A stretch of 64,000 nucleotides of DNA, from the NCBI RefSeq assembly GCF_041860085.1, contig NZ_CP124747.1:744001-808000 (forward strand), given 5' to 3'. Positions 47,771-56,626 of this stretch are shown one piece after another; the first letter of the stretch is position 1; the number at the start of each line of letters is the position of its first letter. Source of the DNA: Schlesneria sp. DSM 10557. GTDB lineage: Bacteria; Planctomycetota; Planctomycetia; Planctomycetales; Planctomycetaceae. The notes under the pieces are model-generated. The model had not been told where the DNA came from, searched no databases, and saw only the letters and a program-made list of their open reading frames with translations. The translations under genes were made by a program, and so were the position numbers.

Positions 47771-48129
47771 TCGCCCTGTTGGAGTACGGCCCCGCCAGGC
47801 GTCATACGCGGACCGACTGGTGAAGTAGACCAGCCACCCCAGCAGATTTCGCGCGAGTCATTCCCTGCGATACAAACCGCGGCATCTTCTTGCCAGAGTC
47901 TCATGCGGAAGCCACTCTCCGCATCTCTTTCATCGCGCCGAATCTCCAGCGGCGCGATGTCACGAAGTGAGCTCATCAGCAGAATGAAATCGCCGAGAGC
48001 GTTTATGAGACACGTCGCATCTCGTGCCGAACAGTATTGGCGGTTTCCCGACGGGAGTCTCACGTTGTCTGGTAAATGAGAGCGTGTTTCGGGAATATAT
48101 CGCAGACGATTCTCGTTCCATTCCATCAC
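47743..48129 (-). CDS. Small hypothetical protein, uncertain
   Basis: This 128-residue frame starts with ATG ATG and runs MMEWNENRLRYIPETRSHLPDNVRL to AVCIAGNDSREICWGGWSTS. Its amino-acid composition is protein-like, but it has no known family. It overlaps the alg13-like gene by 28 bp at its end and is divergent from the kinase gene (48149). It may be real but unsupported by homology; otherwise the 378-bp gap is noncoding. Confidence 0.4.
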   Translation of the reverse strand: MMEWNENRLRYIPETRSHLPDNVRLPSGNRQYCSARDATCLINALGDFILLMSSLRDIAPLEIRRDERDAESGFRMRLWQEDAAVCIAGNDSREICWGGWSTSPVGPRMTPGGAVLQQGDQETNSRMN

Positions 48130-48148
48130 TAGAATTCGAAACCTAACG

Positions 48149-50659
48149 ATGACCGTCCCCCTTCACAAGTTCCTCCAGCAGCTTGAAGAGAGTGGGATTC
48201 TGACGGATGACACGATCAAGGATTTCATTCCGCCGAAGGCGTCACCCCAAAACGCCGAAGACCTCGCGCGTCACTTGGTCAGGCAGAAGAAACTGACCAA
48301 GTTTCAGGTTGAAGAAATTTCCAAAGGCAAGGGGAAGTCGCTGACCCTCGGCAACTATGTCCTGATGGAAAAGATCGGAGCGGGCGGTATGGGGCAAGTC
48401 TTCAAGGCCCGGCATCGAGTCATGGAACGGCTCGTGGCAGTCAAAGTGTTGCCGACTGCGATGACCAAGGACCAGGCAGCCATTGCCCGCTTTCACCGGG
48501 AAGTCAAAGCGGCCGCTAAGCTGATACATCCCAACATCGTCACGGCCTACGATGCCGATCAGTCCAATGGCATTCACTTTCTTGTCATGCAGTTGGTAGA
48601 GGGCCGTGATCTTTCGGTCTTGGTCAAGAAGGGGGGGCCGCTTTCCGTTGAGGAAGCCGTCAATTATGTCCTGCAAGCCGCCAAAGGCCTGGAAGCCGCC
48701 CACAAGAAGGGAATCGTTCATCGAGATATCAAACCTGCCAATCTTCTGCTGGACACCGAAGGAACGGTGAAGATTCTCGACATGGGTTTGGCTCGCCTGA
48801 GTGTGGACGGAGAGGACTCGCCGCAGGCAGACCTGACATCCACCGGGACGATCATGGGGACCGTGGATTACATGGCTCCCGAACAGGCTCTGGATACCAA
48901 GTCTGCCGACGCTCGTGCCGACATCTATGCGTTGGGATGTTCCCTCTATTTCCTGCTGACCGGCAAATCGACCTACGAAGGCGAGACGCTGATGAAGAAA
49001 CTGCTGGCTCATCGGGAACAGCCAATTCCTGCACTCCGCACAATTCACCCGGAAGTCACGGAAGAACTTGAAGTCGTGTTCAAGAAGCTGGTCGCCAAGA
49101 AGGTCGAAGACCGTTACCAGTCAATGACTGAGGTGATTATTGATTTGCAACGATGCACGGCTGGCCCGGCAGCCACCATCACACATCTGCGATCGCCGAC
49201 CACGACGTTTGAAAACGGTCCCTTCGACTTTCTCAAGAAGATGCCGGAAGTGCCAACCATTCCAGCGAATCCAAAGGCCATTGCGGGAAAGACGGGCAGC
49301 AACAAGACGCTGGCCCTGATCGGTGTCGCTCTCTTGGGCGTAATGATTCTGGCCGGCATCATTGTTTCGCTGAAGACCAAAGACGGGAAGCTGATCGTCG
49401 ACGTCAATCAATCGGATGCGATGGTGCAGGTGCTGGATGCCGATGGGCAGGTCGAAATCAGTCAGAAAGGTGGTAGCGGACAGATCACAATCGATGTCGA
49501 TCCCGGCAAGCACAGTCTCAAGGTTGTCAAAGACGGCTTCTCGACCTATTGGCAAGAGTTTGAGATGCCTCAGAACGGGAAGAAAGAGATCACGGCGAAG
49601 TTAGTGCCGTTGGAGCACAAGCCCGTATCCGCGACTCATTCGTGGCACGGTTGGCCTCCGGATGCTCCCCAGCCAGCTGTCGCCCCTTTTGATGCAGAAC
49701 AGGCGAAGAAATATCAGGAGGAATGGGCCGCATTCCTTAAGGCGCCGATTGAATATACAAACAGTATCGGCATGAAATTCCGCATGATCCCGCCCGGCGA
49801 GTTCATGATGGGGTCCACGGACGAGGAGATTCAGGACGCACTCCAATTTCTCGGGTGGAAAGAATATGTTCCAGGCGAAGGACCACGGCACAAGGTCGTT
49901 TTATCGCAGCCGATCTACGTGAGCATCCACGAAGTAACGCAGGAAGAGTATCAACGTGTCATGAACCGAAATCCTGCTCATTTTGCACCGCAGGGCTCCG
50001 GGGCGGACGCTCTTGATGACGAAGATACACGACGATTTCCGGTAGAGTCAGTGAGTTGGGTTGATGCGGCGGAATTCTGTGCAAAGCTGAGCCAGCAGCA
50101 AAAGCTGAAACCATGGTACTCCCGTTTCGGCAACACAATCACGCAACTGGAGGGCACGGGCTACCGCTTGCCAACGGAAGCAGAATGGGAATTTGCCTGC
50201 CGCGCTGGAACCACGACGAAGTATTGGTTTGGCGATCAAGATCAAGACCTGATTCTGGCAGGTTGGATTGCTTCGAATTCCGCGATGCGGACGCATACGA
50301 CAGGAGAATTGAAGCCGAATCCATTCGGGCTCTTCGACTTGTCCGGCAACGTGTGGGAATGGTTACAGGACAGTTGGGATCCAGGCTTTTACAGCCAGTT
50401 TGACAACGGAATCGCACTGAATCCCATTTCTGCACCTTCCGCTGGTTCGCAGCAGGTTGTCCGTGGTGGCTGCTTTCTCGATGGCCATTCGGCCTCATTT
50501 CGATCAGCAGGGCGAAGAGCTTTCCCCCCCGATACTCGCGGAGAATATCTGGGCATCAGAGTATGTCTGCCAGTGGAAGCAGTGAAGCAACATGTAACAA
50601 CTCCAGCCGAACTCTCTAACGAAGTCGATAAACAACGCGGAAAGAAACTCGGATTCTAG
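48149..50659 (+). CDS. Ser/Thr protein kinase fused to PEGA and formylglycine-enzyme-like (SUMF1) domains
   Basis: This is an 836-residue protein. The kinase is about 68-335: GAGGMGQVFKARH, Lys99 in VAVKVLP, HRDIKPAN with Asp193, and DMG at 211 in place of DFG. A membrane helix lies at 388-408 (ALIGVALLGVMILAGIIVSL), so the rest is outside. A PEGA-like domain is about 413-486. The SUMF1/FGE-sulfatase domain is about 536-820 (GMKFRMIPPGEFMMGS, YRLPTEAEWEFACRAGT, LFDLSGNVWEW). The domain layout suggests a signal-transducing kinase whose external part binds ligand or glycan; SUMF1 catalysis is unproven. Such fusions are common in planctomycetes. Confidence 0.93.
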   Translation: MTVPLHKFLQQLEESGILTDDTIKDFIPPKASPQNAEDLARHLVRQKKLTKFQVEEISKGKGKSLTLGNYVLMEKIGAGGMGQVFKARHRVMERLVAVKVLPTAMTKDQAAIARFHREVKAAAKLIHPNIVTAYDADQSNGIHFLVMQLVEGRDLSVLVKKGGPLSVEEAVNYVLQAAKGLEAAHKKGIVHRDIKPANLLLDTEGTVKILDMGLARLSVDGEDSPQADLTSTGTIMGTVDYMAPEQALDTKSADARADIYALGCSLYFLLTGKSTYEGETLMKKLLAHREQPIPALRTIHPEVTEELEVVFKKLVAKKVEDRYQSMTEVIIDLQRCTAGPAATITHLRSPTTTFENGPFDFLKKMPEVPTIPANPKAIAGKTGSNKTLALIGVALLGVMILAGIIVSLKTKDGKLIVDVNQSDAMVQVLDADGQVEISQKGGSGQITIDVDPGKHSLKVVKDGFSTYWQEFEMPQNGKKEITAKLVPLEHKPVSATHSWHGWPPDAPQPAVAPFDAEQAKKYQEEWAAFLKAPIEYTNSIGMKFRMIPPGEFMMGSTDEEIQDALQFLGWKEYVPGEGPRHKVVLSQPIYVSIHEVTQEEYQRVMNRNPAHFAPQGSGADALDDEDTRRFPVESVSWVDAAEFCAKLSQQQKLKPWYSRFGNTITQLEGTGYRLPTEAEWEFACRAGTTTKYWFGDQDQDLILAGWIASNSAMRTHTTGELKPNPFGLFDLSGNVWEWLQDSWDPGFYSQFDNGIALNPISAPSAGSQQVVRGGCFLDGHSASFRSAGRRAFPPDTRGEYLGIRVCLPVEAVKQHVTTPAELSNEVDKQRGKKLGF

Positions 50660-50735
50660 AAGCAGGCTGACATCGCACGAATTGGACTTGCCCATGAAAT
50701 GTGGGCGTGAGGAAAGCGAGTATGCTTTTCCTTGA

Positions 50736-50825
50736 GGAGTCCAGAGTAGGTCGAAAGAACGTCGGAAGCACACCCCGGAGTTTAAGCGTGAGGCATTGAA
50801 TCTGATCAGCAGTCAACAGTTCAGT
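50736..50825 (+). pseudogene. Relic of an IS3-type transposase OrfA N-terminus
   Basis: The open frame reads KERRKHTPEFKREALNLIS from 50754, the typical start of IS3-family OrfA proteins. It has no start codon and no further transposase sequence, so only the N-terminal coding end survives. It continues in frame into the leader of the next gene. Confidence 0.7.
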
Positions 50826-50906
50826 TTCTGGCACAGGCTACCCAGACAATTCCGGAAGTCAGGTTACAGCCGATTCGATGAGCAAATGGAAATAGGAAAG
50901 GCACTG

Positions 50907-51560
50907 ATGACTGTCGAATCACCGAAAGAGAAATTTCTTCGTCTTTGTCCCGGTGGATTCAACGATCCGAGATACCTCAAGGACGAACGAAATTGCAAAT
51001 GGGTCGCCCATGAGATGTGGTGTGAACTGCTCAATCAAGAGGAGTTTGCCCGCTTGCTCGCAGAGGATCACTACCATGAAATCTGCCGTCGTGTCCTCAA
51101 GGTTGAAGCCAAGACAAAGTTCATGCTGAGTCAATTCGAGAAGTCGGCGCTTCACCACGCTATCAAGGGAGACTTGTTTGCTGGGTTAATGGCAGAGAGT
51201 CTTTTCGATCTTGTGTACGGCGACGATGACTTCGAGAAGCGCTTGGTTGAGTTCGCAACGGACTTGTCATTGCTTCCAAAGAAGCAGACACATCCCGCTA
51301 AATGGACGATTGCGACTATTTTCCCCTTTCTCGCACATCCCCAGACGCACATTTTCTTGAAACCTGAAGTTACCCAAGCGGCAGCAAAGCGCCGTGGCTT
51401 CACACTGAATTACACGCCCGAACTGAATTGGCTGACGTACTCGTCTCTTCTTGACTTTTCAGAAGTTCTTGCCAAGGAAGTAGCCGATTTGCACCCCAGA
51501 GACATGATCGACATCCAGTCGTACATTTGGGTGACTGAGTTCTACGAATCCGACTTGTGA
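50907..51560 (+). CDS. Hypothetical protein in accessory region
   Basis: The product is about 217 residues from the ATG at 50907, with AAAGG 5-7 bases upstream; the frame continues back through the IS relic to 50736. Features include FNDPRYLKDERNCKWVAHEMWCELLNQEEFARLL and AGLMAESLFDLVYGDDDFEKRLVEFATDLSLL, mainly helical. I recognise no domain. It is followed after 50 bp by the DUF6508-type gene, probably one operon. Accessory context suggests defence or plasmid-like cargo, but nothing confirms this. Confidence 0.65.
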   Translation: MTVESPKEKFLRLCPGGFNDPRYLKDERNCKWVAHEMWCELLNQEEFARLLAEDHYHEICRRVLKVEAKTKFMLSQFEKSALHHAIKGDLFAGLMAESLFDLVYGDDDFEKRLVEFATDLSLLPKKQTHPAKWTIATIFPFLAHPQTHIFLKPEVTQAAAKRRGFTLNYTPELNWLTYSSLLDFSEVLAKEVADLHPRDMIDIQSYIWVTEFYESDL

Positions 51561-51610
51561 ATTCATTTCAGTAACCGTCCACCAATTTTGGCGAAAGTTG
51601 CAAATATAGC

Positions 51611-52384
51611 ATGTGGATATTCACCAAACACGGCTTCTTCAGTGCAGTGTGCGCCCGCCAGGGGGACGGGAAGCATGGCCAGCCCGTCGATCTTGACCGG
51701 ATCATGGTTCGGGCCAGACTTCGTAGCCATCTCGAAGCCCTGAAGAAGCGGTTTCCCAATCTGCTGGGCCAGTGCGAATTCTTAGAGTCTGAAGGCACCG
51801 ATTACCCCTACCGTCTATTCGTGCAGAAGTCTGCATGGACGCAGGTGATTGCGGGGCTGGCTGGGGAAACCGATTACGACAACTTCAAGTCCGAGGTCGC
51901 TAGTCACCAGGGAAAAGCAGGTGCGGCATACGAGCATTCGCTCCACTCTGTCTGGTCAGCAATGCACAAGTTGCAAGAAACCGAGAGGCTGGTTCAGATC
52001 AGTGCCGAACAGATCGACGCCATCCTCCCATTCCTCGAACACTTCGAGGCTGTCGGCTTTTCGGCTGGCACCTGGAAAATGCCAAAAGGCCAGTTTCCTT
52101 GGTTCGACTTCGAGGAGGTCGTCATGGAGTTCAACCAAGCTCTGTATGACAACGGGTGGGTGACACCCGAGTTCGATTGGACCGAATGGCAGGAGTCGGC
52201 CAAGGAATTCGTTAATTCACCGAAGAAGATCGAGAGAGCCGACGCCATCACAATTCAGAAATTGCTCATGACACATTCACGAAAAGACCGCTTTTGTGAA
52301 GGGCATTTGGCTTCAATGTTCGAGAGCGGGCATATCGTAACCCTCTTGCGGAGGCTGAAAGCGATTCGGGAAAAGATGAAATAG
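51611..52384 (+). CDS. Two-part hypothetical protein with DUF6508-like C-terminus
   Basis: This is a 257-residue protein. The N-terminal half (MWIFTKHGFFSAVCARQGD ... LFVQKSAWTQVIAGLAG ... HSLHSVWSAMHKLQ) resembles small stand-alone proteins known only as hypothetical. The C-terminal half (about 138-257: FPWFDFEEVVMEFNQALYDNGWV, DWTEWQESAKEFVNSP, MTHSRKDRFCEGHLASMFESGHI) matches what I know as DUF6508. The fusion of the two is worth note. The assignment to DUF6508 is from memory of its motifs. Confidence 0.65.
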   Translation: MWIFTKHGFFSAVCARQGDGKHGQPVDLDRIMVRARLRSHLEALKKRFPNLLGQCEFLESEGTDYPYRLFVQKSAWTQVIAGLAGETDYDNFKSEVASHQGKAGAAYEHSLHSVWSAMHKLQETERLVQISAEQIDAILPFLEHFEAVGFSAGTWKMPKGQFPWFDFEEVVMEFNQALYDNGWVTPEFDWTEWQESAKEFVNSPKKIERADAITIQKLLMTHSRKDRFCEGHLASMFESGHIVTLLRRLKAIREKMK

Positions 52385-52434
52385 TAGTGGTTCGAGCTGG
52401 AGACAGGACCGAGAAGAAACCACTGGGGACACAG

Positions 52435-52717
52435 CATTCGTTGTTCTACGGTACTTCGTTACGCTGAACGCAATTCAGTGCGGCCGACACTCGTTCAGCG
52501 AGCAGAGGACTGGAATTGGGGGTGGTATGGCGCTGGCTGCACCCTGCGGAGCACCAGGAAAGGCCGATTCTTTGCCCTTGGCCGATCGCGCGCCCTTCGG
52601 ATTGCGTCACGCAAGTGAATCGCGCCTTGACAAAGAAAGTATTGGAAGCGGTTCGGACATCGGTCGTGCGAGGCCGTCCGTTTGGCTCGCACGCCTGACA
52701 AGAGGCTGGCCTGCCGG
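52435..52717 (+). pseudogene. Decayed REP-associated tyrosine transposase (RAYT), middle part
   Basis: In the first frame it reads VLRYAERNSVRPTLVQRAEDWNW, then after a frameshift near 52518 VVWRWLHPAEHQERPILCPWP and RALTKKVLEAVRTSVVRGRPFGS. Both are RAYT signatures in the right order. A stop follows at 52698, near the left end of the IS407-type element. The N-terminal HUH part is absent. Confidence 0.75.
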
Positions 52718-52744
52718 TGATTTCCGTACCAGTTGTAATAAGAG

Positions 52745-53647
52745 TCAGGTCTGTAGGGGGCTGAACGTGTGGGCCTGGAGCGGAGGCGCAGGCGTCTTCG
52801 CCGGAGCCGTAGCGGAAGGACCGCACGTTCGCGCGAACTCCGCCGGGGTCTGATACCCAAGCGAACTGTGAGGTCGCACTTCGTTGTACTGACGTCGCCA
52901 CGACAGGCCCAGGCTCGTCGCTGAACGCAGTGATTCAAACACTTCGCAGGCCAGAAACTCATCCCGTACCTTCGAATGAAAACTCTCCGCGTAGCCATTC
53001 TCCCACGGTGAACCAGGCTCGATATACAGCGGCCCCACCGATGACCGCTCCAGCCAATTCCGCAACGCTTTGGCAATAAACTCCGGTCCGTTGTCACTCC
53101 GGATATGTGCCGGTACACCGTGAGTCACAAACAGGCCGCGCAATACCTCGATGATGTCCTCGCTTGTCATCCGGCGAGCCACCTTCAAACACAAACATTC
53201 GCGAGTGAATTCATCGACCACGCTCAACCACTTCAGGCTGGTCCCGTTCGACGTTCGATCGAAGATGAAATCCCACGCCCAGACATGGTTCTTCCGCTCC
53301 ACACGAACGCGATTGCAGCGATTCACACTGGCACCGAGACGTCGCTTCTTTCGTGGCTTTTTCTGCACTTTGAGACCTTCGCGACGCCACAGCCGATACA
53401 CACGATCAAACCCGGCTTCAAACCCTTCCCGCTGTAACAGAACCGTGATCCGGCGATACCCGAAACGCGGGTGCTGAAGAACCAAATCGTGAATCCGGGA
53501 TAACAGCCGCCCTTCGTCACAAGAGGGTTGCCGTTCATAACGGTGACTACTGCGCGGCTGGCTCAACACACGGCACGCGCGACGTTCACTGACCGAAAAC
53601 GAACTCTCCAGATGGTCCACAGCTTCACGCTTGCGGGAAGGGCTCAC
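52745..53647 (-). CDS. IS407-type transposase OrfB (DDE integrase)
   Basis: This 300-residue protein shows HTH_21-like N-terminus, HPRFGYRRITVLLQREG and rve integrase core: VWAWDFIFD (first Asp), IRSDNGPEF (second Asp) and ENGYAESFHSKVRDEFL (Glu). It overlaps OrfA by four bases (ATGA), so translation is coupled or frameshifted. It looks complete. Confidence 0.92.
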   Translation of the reverse strand: MSPSRKREAVDHLESSFSVSERRACRVLSQPRSSHRYERQPSCDEGRLLSRIHDLVLQHPRFGYRRITVLLQREGFEAGFDRVYRLWRREGLKVQKKPRKKRRLGASVNRCNRVRVERKNHVWAWDFIFDRTSNGTSLKWLSVVDEFTRECLCLKVARRMTSEDIIEVLRGLFVTHGVPAHIRSDNGPEFIAKALRNWLERSSVGPLYIEPGSPWENGYAESFHSKVRDEFLACEVFESLRSATSLGLSWRRQYNEVRPHSSLGYQTPAEFARTCGPSATAPAKTPAPPLQAHTFSPLQT

Positions 53648-53937
53648 CAGTTTCCCGAGGCGATCTCTTTCAGCATCGCCTTGTCCAACTCCGCTTCAGC
53701 CAGAAGCTTCTTCAGCCGCGCGTTCTCTGTTTCCAGCTCCTTCAGACGCTTCGCTTCGTCTGAACTCATACCGCCGTACTTGCTCCGCCAACGGTAGTAA
53801 GTCTGCTCGCTGATCCCGAGGTGTTGAACCAACTCCGAAACCGACTTACCTGACTTTAGCATCGCATCACAATCACGCAGCTTCTCCACGATCTGAGCCG
53901 CGCTGTGACGTTTTCCAACACCTTTCGGCATCTCCAA
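53644..53937 (-). CDS. IS407-type transposase OrfA
   Basis: This 97-residue protein has a helix-turn-helix (SVSELVQHLGISEQTYYRWRSKYGG) and a leucine zipper (RLKELETENARLKKLLAEAEL), as in IS407-group OrfA. A relic of the same N-terminus (QMPKGVGKRHS) is found at about 61.7 kb. Confidence 0.92.
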   Translation of the reverse strand: MEMPKGVGKRHSAAQIVEKLRDCDAMLKSGKSVSELVQHLGISEQTYYRWRSKYGGMSSDEAKRLKELETENARLKKLLAEAELDKAMLKEIASGNW

Positions 53938-53988
53938 TCTCCTTGCCTTAATTCGGCAAAAAGACTCTCATTACTGGTGGTACATTTC

Positions 53989-54071
53989 AACCATGGCAGA
54001 CCAAGGCCACTGCCAAGCAACGCGGGCTCGAATCAACCTTCCGCTCACGCGGTAGACCCAAGAAGCGATGA
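53989..54071 (+). pseudogene. C-terminal relic of a RAYT transposase
   Basis: Reading CCA TGG CAG onward gives PWQTKATAKQRGLESTFR then SRGRPKKR and a stop at 54069-54071. This is the canonical RAYT C-terminus and continues the fragment that ends at GRPFGS on the other side of the IS. Confidence 0.7.
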
Positions 54072-54179
54072 CAAAACCACGAAAGCGTTGATATCGGACT
54101 TATCCCCTTTTCTTATCCGCAGAATGGTCAAATTGCTGTGGATTTGCAATATGCAGGATTATCAAGCATGGCCCCAGTG

Positions 54180-54482
54180 ATGAACGACACGAAATGGAAT
54201 GAGCTTCGGCTGGCGATGTACGAACTTGATGATTTGTCTCCGCTTTGGCGCGTCAAGGATTTGTCGGGATATTTGTGCCCTTGGGATGGTGATTGGTTTT
54301 ATCACTTTCGAACTGGCGGCTACGATTCGATTGAATGGGTCGAAATTCAGATTACCTCACCCGCTCAGGATAGTGCCGTTCTAAAGCTTCTCCGAGAAAT
54401 TCATCTGCCTGGGCACCGCACAGACTGTGGATTCCGCGTCTATGGATTCATACACTGCGGCACACCAATCAGTTACATCTAA
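54180..54482 (+). CDS. DUF6678-like small protein, possible orphan immunity protein
   Basis: The product is 100 residues (MNDTKWNELRLAMYELDDL, WRVKDLSGYLCPWDGDWFYHFR, GGYDSIEWVEIQI, GHRTDCGFRVYGF). These motifs recall DUF6678, a family seen with polymorphic toxins. An ATG at 54168 would add four residues. It lies just before the RHS gene, in the same direction. Small size, context and motifs suggest an orphan immunity protein left from an earlier toxin cassette; this is inferred. Confidence 0.6.
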   Translation: MNDTKWNELRLAMYELDDLSPLWRVKDLSGYLCPWDGDWFYHFRTGGYDSIEWVEIQITSPAQDSAVLKLLREIHLPGHRTDCGFRVYGFIHCGTPISYI

Positions 54483-54607
54483 ATCACTTCTCCACTACCA
54501 ACCGCAATCAGTAGCAAACGGTTGATTTCCGCCAGATTTGGTTTCCCAGTTGCGACACGGGGAATAGCGCCCACGGGGACACAGACACTTTTCACGCACT
54601 CACCCCC

Positions 54608-56227
54608 TTGCCGGATTCGTTTGCGCCGGTCGGAGTGGAACCGAGATCGACAGCGGCACAGCAGGACCCGATCCCGCCGCAGACGTCGCCGCAACCTGCG
54701 ATGGTACCGGTCCCCCAACCTCAGCCGTACGGAAATCTCGTCAGTCAGCAGCGGAATGGCCAGAGTACGTTTTACCACTTTGATGGACTGGGGAGTACCG
54801 CGGCGCTGACGACATCGACGCAGACCGTCAGCGACAGCTACACCTACCGCGCCTTCGGCGACATCGCGGCCTCCTCAGGCACGACGACCAATCCTTACCA
54901 GTGGGTCGGACGGGAAGGGTATTACCGCGATGAGGAAGCCGCGGAACTCAACCTCGGCCATCGCCACTATGATACGGCAACGGGTCGCTTCACCACGGAA
55001 GACCCGATCGGCTACCACAGCGGCGACAGCAATTTCTATCGATATGGTGGTAACAATCCGATCGTCAGAACAGACCCGAGCGGATTGGCGTGGAATACCT
55101 GGGGCTCTTTTGGGTATTCGTTGCTGATCGAGCAACCGGCGCAAGCGGTATATAATCTTCCGGGTAATGTCTATCGTGGCGGCCGGTCGCTGGTGACAGG
55201 AGAGGCGGGACGTGCTCTCGGTGACCGTGTTCTTCAGATTCAGCAAAAGGGTTCGCAACGGGACTTCACTGGTTCTCTTGCAGATTATGGAAACTTTGCT
55301 CGGAACATTACCGGCGAAATGGTCGGGACCAATCGTCTCGCAGAGGGAATCGCGGGAGCCGATCTTGCGACGGAGGAATCGCTCACAGGCGAGGAGCGGA
55401 TCATCCGGGGGGCATCGGGCGTCAGCCAAGTCGCCGGCACAGTTGCGGGCGGTTTGTCCTCTGTCAAAGCTGTAGCAGGCAAGGTCACCGCTGTACAAAA
55501 TGCAAAATTGCCAGTGGCACAACAGGTCAAGCCGGTACTGCAATTCGATACCCCATTGCCAGGTTCCGCCGCGTTGGATCCGCTTGTTTCCAATCTCCGC
55601 GAAGCCGCTTTGCGATTGACTCCCAAGCGCGCCGGCAAGACGCCCGTCATAAACAAGATCGAAGAGAAGTATCCCAATAAATTTGACACTGCCGCTGAAA
55701 AAGCGAGAATGGACCCGGTCTATCAACAGGGGCCTCGGGGGAACCCGAAGCTACCTGCTCCAAACAAGACTGGACCCGCAGCAAGCAAGCCACTGATCGG
55801 AAATGCGGTTGATTCAATCCCGTCAGTTCGGAACGATGAATTCAATCGCTGGTTCAACAAGCTCACTCCTGATGAGTTGGATGAGATTTGGAAGAATCCG
55901 AAGTTGCGCGATGCAATTGAAGATCGTTTGCGTCATCCGGGTGGCTTGCATGAATGGCATCTCGTTGCCCGCACCCCCACCTTTAAGCGTTGGGGATTGA
56001 TTGCGGATCAAATCAAGGAGATGCGGAACCTGATCAAGGATACGGAGTTCGTGAACCCTGTTGGTCGGCATGGAGGAAAGGGTTCAACTGTTGCCCACAA
56101 TGAATTGCTGGAGATCATCGACTCTTCGACAAATTACGAACAGTTCGTTCGCAGACTTCAAAACTGGGCCAATTATCGTCTAAAGGGCGGTGTCAATGCG
56201 CTTCCGTCCGGTCTGCGTCCGCAATAG
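54608..56227 (+). CDS. Truncated RHS-repeat protein with C-terminal toxin-like domain
   Basis: This is a 539-residue protein from a TTG start. Residues 41-160 are the RHS core end (FYHFDGLGSTAALT, GHRHYDTATGRFTTEDPIGY, FYRYGGNNPIVRTDPSGL), which normally crowns a protein of over 1000 residues. The upstream open frame to 54515 shows no RHS sequence, so the N-terminal part is missing. Residues 160-400 are a linker. Residues 400-539 are a putative effector, with HEWHLV (His448, His451) like GHH/HNH nucleases. Imm22 downstream supports toxin function. Without the RHS cage it is probably not delivered. Confidence 0.85.
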   Translation: MPDSFAPVGVEPRSTAAQQDPIPPQTSPQPAMVPVPQPQPYGNLVSQQRNGQSTFYHFDGLGSTAALTTSTQTVSDSYTYRAFGDIAASSGTTTNPYQWVGREGYYRDEEAAELNLGHRHYDTATGRFTTEDPIGYHSGDSNFYRYGGNNPIVRTDPSGLAWNTWGSFGYSLLIEQPAQAVYNLPGNVYRGGRSLVTGEAGRALGDRVLQIQQKGSQRDFTGSLADYGNFARNITGEMVGTNRLAEGIAGADLATEESLTGEERIIRGASGVSQVAGTVAGGLSSVKAVAGKVTAVQNAKLPVAQQVKPVLQFDTPLPGSAALDPLVSNLREAALRLTPKRAGKTPVINKIEEKYPNKFDTAAEKARMDPVYQQGPRGNPKLPAPNKTGPAASKPLIGNAVDSIPSVRNDEFNRWFNKLTPDELDEIWKNPKLRDAIEDRLRHPGGLHEWHLVARTPTFKRWGLIADQIKEMRNLIKDTEFVNPVGRHGGKGSTVAHNELLEIIDSSTNYEQFVRRLQNWANYRLKGGVNALPSGLRPQ

Positions 56228-56236
56228 GGGGAAAAA

Positions 56237-56626
56237 ATGCGACTGGATGGTTTTGTTTCACTGTGGATCGGCAAAGCATCCACACCAGCCGAGCTTGATG
56301 AATATATCCGCCTTGGATACACGGAAGACGGCGAGCTTCGTCCATCGCAATTCATGGTGGATTTCGCCCTACCTCGATGGGATGAAAGCTGCCGTGAAGC
56401 TGAATGTTATGAAAAGGACACGACGACCATTCGAGAGATTCTGTCAGGGTTCTCTTACGACGATCAAATCATTCCGCAGTTTGAACGGCAGGTTGGCCCG
56501 GTGTTACCGAAGTCTGCCAATGCTGTTGTCTTGCTTTACAACTTCAACCATCAGCCATCATCAGCAACCGCAAGCGATGGATCAGTATCGTTGCATTTTA
56601 TCGGAGTTGCCGAGTATCACCCCTAA
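56237..56626 (+). CDS. Imm22-like immunity protein
   Basis: This 129-residue protein has MRLDGFVSLWIGKASTPAELDEYIRLGYTEDGELRPSQFMVDFALPRWDESCREAE, the pattern of Imm22 (DUF4284) proteins. It begins 9 bp after the RHS stop, as expected for a cognate immunity gene. It would bind the C-terminal toxin of the RHS protein. Confidence 0.8.
   Translation: MRLDGFVSLWIGKASTPAELDEYIRLGYTEDGELRPSQFMVDFALPRWDESCREAECYEKDTTTIREILSGFSYDDQIIPQFERQVGPVLPKSANAVVLLYNFNHQPSSATASDGSVSLHFIGVAEYHP

Larger units (their letters stand above)
52718..53988 (-). mobile_element. IS3-family element of the IS407 type
   Basis: The element is about 1.27 kb with two overlapping transposase frames. Imperfect terminal repeats match at 52726-52746 and 53963-53983 (GTACCA..., then GTAAT(A/G)AGAGTC). 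The exact outer boundary is uncertain by some 10 bp. RAYT sequence occurs on both sides, so it appears to have inserted in or beside that gene. Confidence 0.8.

Noticed and set aside
54875-55726. A 283-codon minus-strand frame in the RHS gene
   Set aside because: Antisense to RHS core and linker, with no family resemblance.
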